Shown here: piece after piece, positions 47,217-48,317 of the stretch
How positions within the stretch are numbered: the first letter of the stretch is position 1
Layout: every line of letters begins with the position of its first letter
Virus record (IMG/VR): IMGVR_UViG_3300037193_000503
Span: 1 to 48,317 of that record
Direction: 5' to 3' (one strand)
DNA from: a virus
DNA: 48,317 nucleotides
Notes under the pieces: model-generated
What the model was told of the DNA's origin: nothing
What the model saw: only the letters and a program-made list of their open reading frames with translations
The model's database searches: none
Program-made: the position numbers and the translations under genes

Positions 47217-47496
47217 TGCGCTCACCCCGGCGCTTCTCGTAGCGGTCCTTCTTCGCGGCACGGGAGGCCTCGACCTCGGCCTTCATGGCCGTGATCTCGG
47301 CGCGGTTGCGCTCGCGGTACCACCGGGAGAGGAAGGCGGCCAGGCGGATGGCGTCGTTCTCGTCGAGGTTGTTGCTGCCGTTGGCGCTGATGCGGAGGGT
47401 GCTCGTGTTCAGCGGGTCGATGTAGACGGTCTTCCCGCCCGAGAGCACGACCTTCTCGTGCGACGGGGTCTTCACGTTCATGTCGAACAGGGGCAT
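47209..47496 (-). CDS. First gene of the minus operon; small beta-alpha family
   Basis: 95 residues from ATG 47496; a weak ribosome site (GGAT). KVVLSGGKTVYIDPLNTSTLRISANG, then the helix AIRLAAFLSRWYRERNR and a long basic helical tail (AEVEASRAAKKDRYEKRRG). The core has the plan shared by the proteins at 46252, 46718 and 44476. It has the longest leader of the operon (about 310 bases). Function unknown. Confidence 0.67.
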   Translation of the reverse strand: MPLFDMNVKTPSHEKVVLSGGKTVYIDPLNTSTLRISANGSNNLDENDAIRLAAFLSRWYRERNRAEITAMKAEVEASRAAKKDRYEKRRGERNG

Positions 47497-47807
47497 GGGT
47501 ATCCAATGTCAGAGGGTCTTGCGCTTTCAAGTTTCCGGGAGTAGCCGGTGGCCGTACCGCTCTCACCTGGCCGGAGCCAGAGGGTTGCCGTCTCGGGGCC
47601 CAGTCACGCTGGCGGCTTGGTGACCGCGAGGTTGATGTCCGTCACGTGCCCGGTAGGGCGGTCTCCCGTGACGCGGGTGTCTGGGTGGTGCTTCGTCGGC
47701 CCCGAGGCCGACCTTCGTGCCGGGGTTTCGTGTGCGTCTGGTTTCGTAGTCGTGGCCCCACGGGGGCCTTGGTTTCGTAGCCCGGATACTCACCTCCGGG
47801 AGGGTGT
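47497..47807 (-). other. Structured 310-base leader of the minus operon
   Basis: No convincing gene. Several perfect stems: GTCGGCC/GGCCGAC with loop CCGA (about 47695-47712), GGCCCC/GGGGCC around ACG (near 47760), CTGGC-CGGA-GCCAG (near 47570), and CGTCACG/CGTGACG. On the minus strand CTACGAAACCA occurs twice and CACGAAACC once. A long structured leader suggests control by RNA folding or by a bound protein. Confidence 0.5.
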
Positions 47808-47828
47808 GCGAGTAGCGTAACACACCCT
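47801..47828 (-). promoter_or_regulatory. Promoter and operator of the minus-strand operon
   Basis: On the minus strand, GGGTGTGT-TACGCT has its -10 box at 47814-47819; the same GGGTGTG-N-TACGCT appears at plus-strand promoters. AGGGTGTG (47801-47808) and CACACCCT (47821-47828) are an 8-bp inverted repeat around the -10 box, a likely operator. No clear -35 box at 17 bases. Confidence 0.65.
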
Positions 47829-47872
47829 GGGGCGCGTCAGCGTCACGGGGTGGGTGGCCCTTCTGTGTCGGT

Positions 47873-47888
47873 GGGGTGTGGTTACAAT
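47873..47888 (+). promoter_or_regulatory. Possible plus-strand early promoter
   Basis: GGGGTGTG-GT-TACAAT (-10 at 47883-47888) faces away from the minus-strand promoter at 47814, with a weak -35 box (TTCTGT) 16-17 bases upstream. It would start the transcript of the 57-residue gene and the nuclease. Confidence 0.5.
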
Positions 47889-47904
47889 ACGAGCGGAGCG
47901 AGTA

Positions 47905-47932
47905 TCGGGTTCTCCCTTGGGGTCGAACCCGA
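47905..47932 (+). other. Leader hairpin of the plus-strand early operon
   Basis: TCGGGTTC (47905-47912) and GAACCCGA (47925-47932) form a perfect 8-bp stem shortly after the start expected from TACAAT at 47883. It could be an attenuator or 5' stabiliser. Confidence 0.5.
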
Positions 47933-47983
47933 CCACAACAACAGCGTGGTACACTTAGGTGACCATCTACAGTGGAGGTAGGG

Positions 47984-48157
47984 ATGAAGAGCGAGCATCG
48001 CTGGAGCGCGGACGAGTGGGACGCGTTCTCCCGGTGGGGCCGCCGGTACCTGTGCTACATTCAGAGGGCCGGGGTGCGTAAGAGCATCAAGCGGGCCTCG
48101 CATCGCAAGGATCGCCGGAACGGCAGACGACGAGCCCAGGAGGGCATGGATGAGTGA
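47984..48157 (+). CDS. Small basic protein
   Basis: 57 residues from ATG 47984; GGAGGT is well placed, so the in-frame GTG at 47972 is not needed. An aromatic N-terminus (RWSADEWDAFSRWGRRYL) is followed by a very basic C-terminus (KRASHRKDRRNGRRRAQ). First gene of the plus-strand early operon, overlapping the nuclease start. Probably binds nucleic acid or a host target early in infection; no family known to me. Confidence 0.65.
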   Translation: MKSEHRWSADEWDAFSRWGRRYLCYIQRAGVRKSIKRASHRKDRRNGRRRAQEGMDE

Positions 48158-48317
48158 ACTGAGGCTGTCGCACAGCCAGGTCTCGACGCTGAACACGTGC
48201 GGTGTTCAGCACCAGATCGAGAAGAAGTGGAACAAGCCGGGCAGGCCCCACATGTCTACCCTGGGGGGCTCGGCGTTCCACCTTCTCGCGGAGCACGAGG
48301 TGCTTGTCGAGAACGGC
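48150..48317 (+). CDS. RecB/Cas4-like exonuclease, 5' part (continues at position 1)
   Basis: Start ATG 48150 with AGGAGG upstream. The first 56 codons are present; bases 48177-48317 repeat 1-141, where the rest of the gene is found. MSELRLSHSQ is the conserved beginning of Cas4/RecB-type nucleases. Confidence 0.85.
   Translation, partial: MSELRLSHSQVSTLNTCGVQHQIEKKWNKPGRPHMSTLGGSAFHLLAEHEVLVENG
48177..48317. repeat. Terminal direct repeat, right copy
   Basis: Exact copy of 1-141; see the left copy. Removing it gives a 48,176-bp circle. Confidence 0.95.

Noticed and set aside
47563-47823. 86-codon minus-strand frame upstream of the first minus gene
   Set aside because: Its start lies within the promoter's -10 box and the product is Pro/Arg/His rich; better explained as non-coding leader.

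Overview
The window is the complete genome of a lytic tailed phage of a high-GC Gram-positive host, probably an actinobacterium. The first 141 bases are repeated exactly at the end (1-141 and 48177-48317), and one gene reads continuously across the junction, so the molecule is a 48,176-bp circle or circular permutation cut open inside a nuclease gene. Evidence for the host: high GC, GTG and TTG starts, frequent ATGA/TGATG stop-start overlaps, promoters with TAnnnT -10 boxes, apparently leaderless genes, and an M15-type peptidase endolysin with peptidoglycan-binding repeats. There is no integrase, repressor, tape measure, tail sheath, DNA polymerase or RNA polymerase. The N4-gp56-type capsid and lack of a tape measure suggest a short-tailed phage.

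Layout. (1) 47.8 kb through the origin to about 10.5 kb, plus strand: RecB/Cas4-like nuclease, a tRNA and structured-RNA segment, ATP-dependent RNA ligase, DnaB-like helicase ATPase, endonuclease VII, split DnaG-type primase, DEDD exonuclease, sigma-like regulator and glutaredoxin. (2) 10.5-15.9 kb, plus strand: small genes mostly in one-gene units, each behind a compact promoter that often lies within a terminator-like hairpin; includes a secreted NlpC/P60 protein. (3) 15.9-16.9 kb: 1 kb non-coding, with an AT-rich/CA-rich island and a run of perfect hairpins. (4) 16.9-43.4 kb, plus strand late genes: terminase with an HTH-like N-terminus, portal, a 1734-residue virion protein, two virion cell-wall hydrolases sharing an N-terminal tag, two tRNAs, scaffold, capsid, beta-helix tailspike, endolysin with membrane proteins, and tail proteins. 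One small gene (35947-36126) runs the other way. (5) 43.5-47.5 kb, minus strand: 13 mostly tiny genes in one operon, transcribed away from the nuclease gene, including polynucleotide kinase-phosphatase, SH3/KOW-like proteins, a C2H2 zinc finger and a family of similar 50-90-residue proteins.

How the genes work together. The phage brings helicase, primase and nucleases but no polymerase, so replication should rely on the host polymerase. Kinase-phosphatase plus RNA ligase form a complete RNA-repair pair, fitting with phage tRNAs and a defence against tRNA-cutting nucleases. The points most worth a second look are the promoter-in-hairpin modules, an apparently interrupted tRNA-like element, the hairpin array before the terminase, the family of tiny minus-strand proteins, and two coding discontinuities (primase and a poly-G tract).
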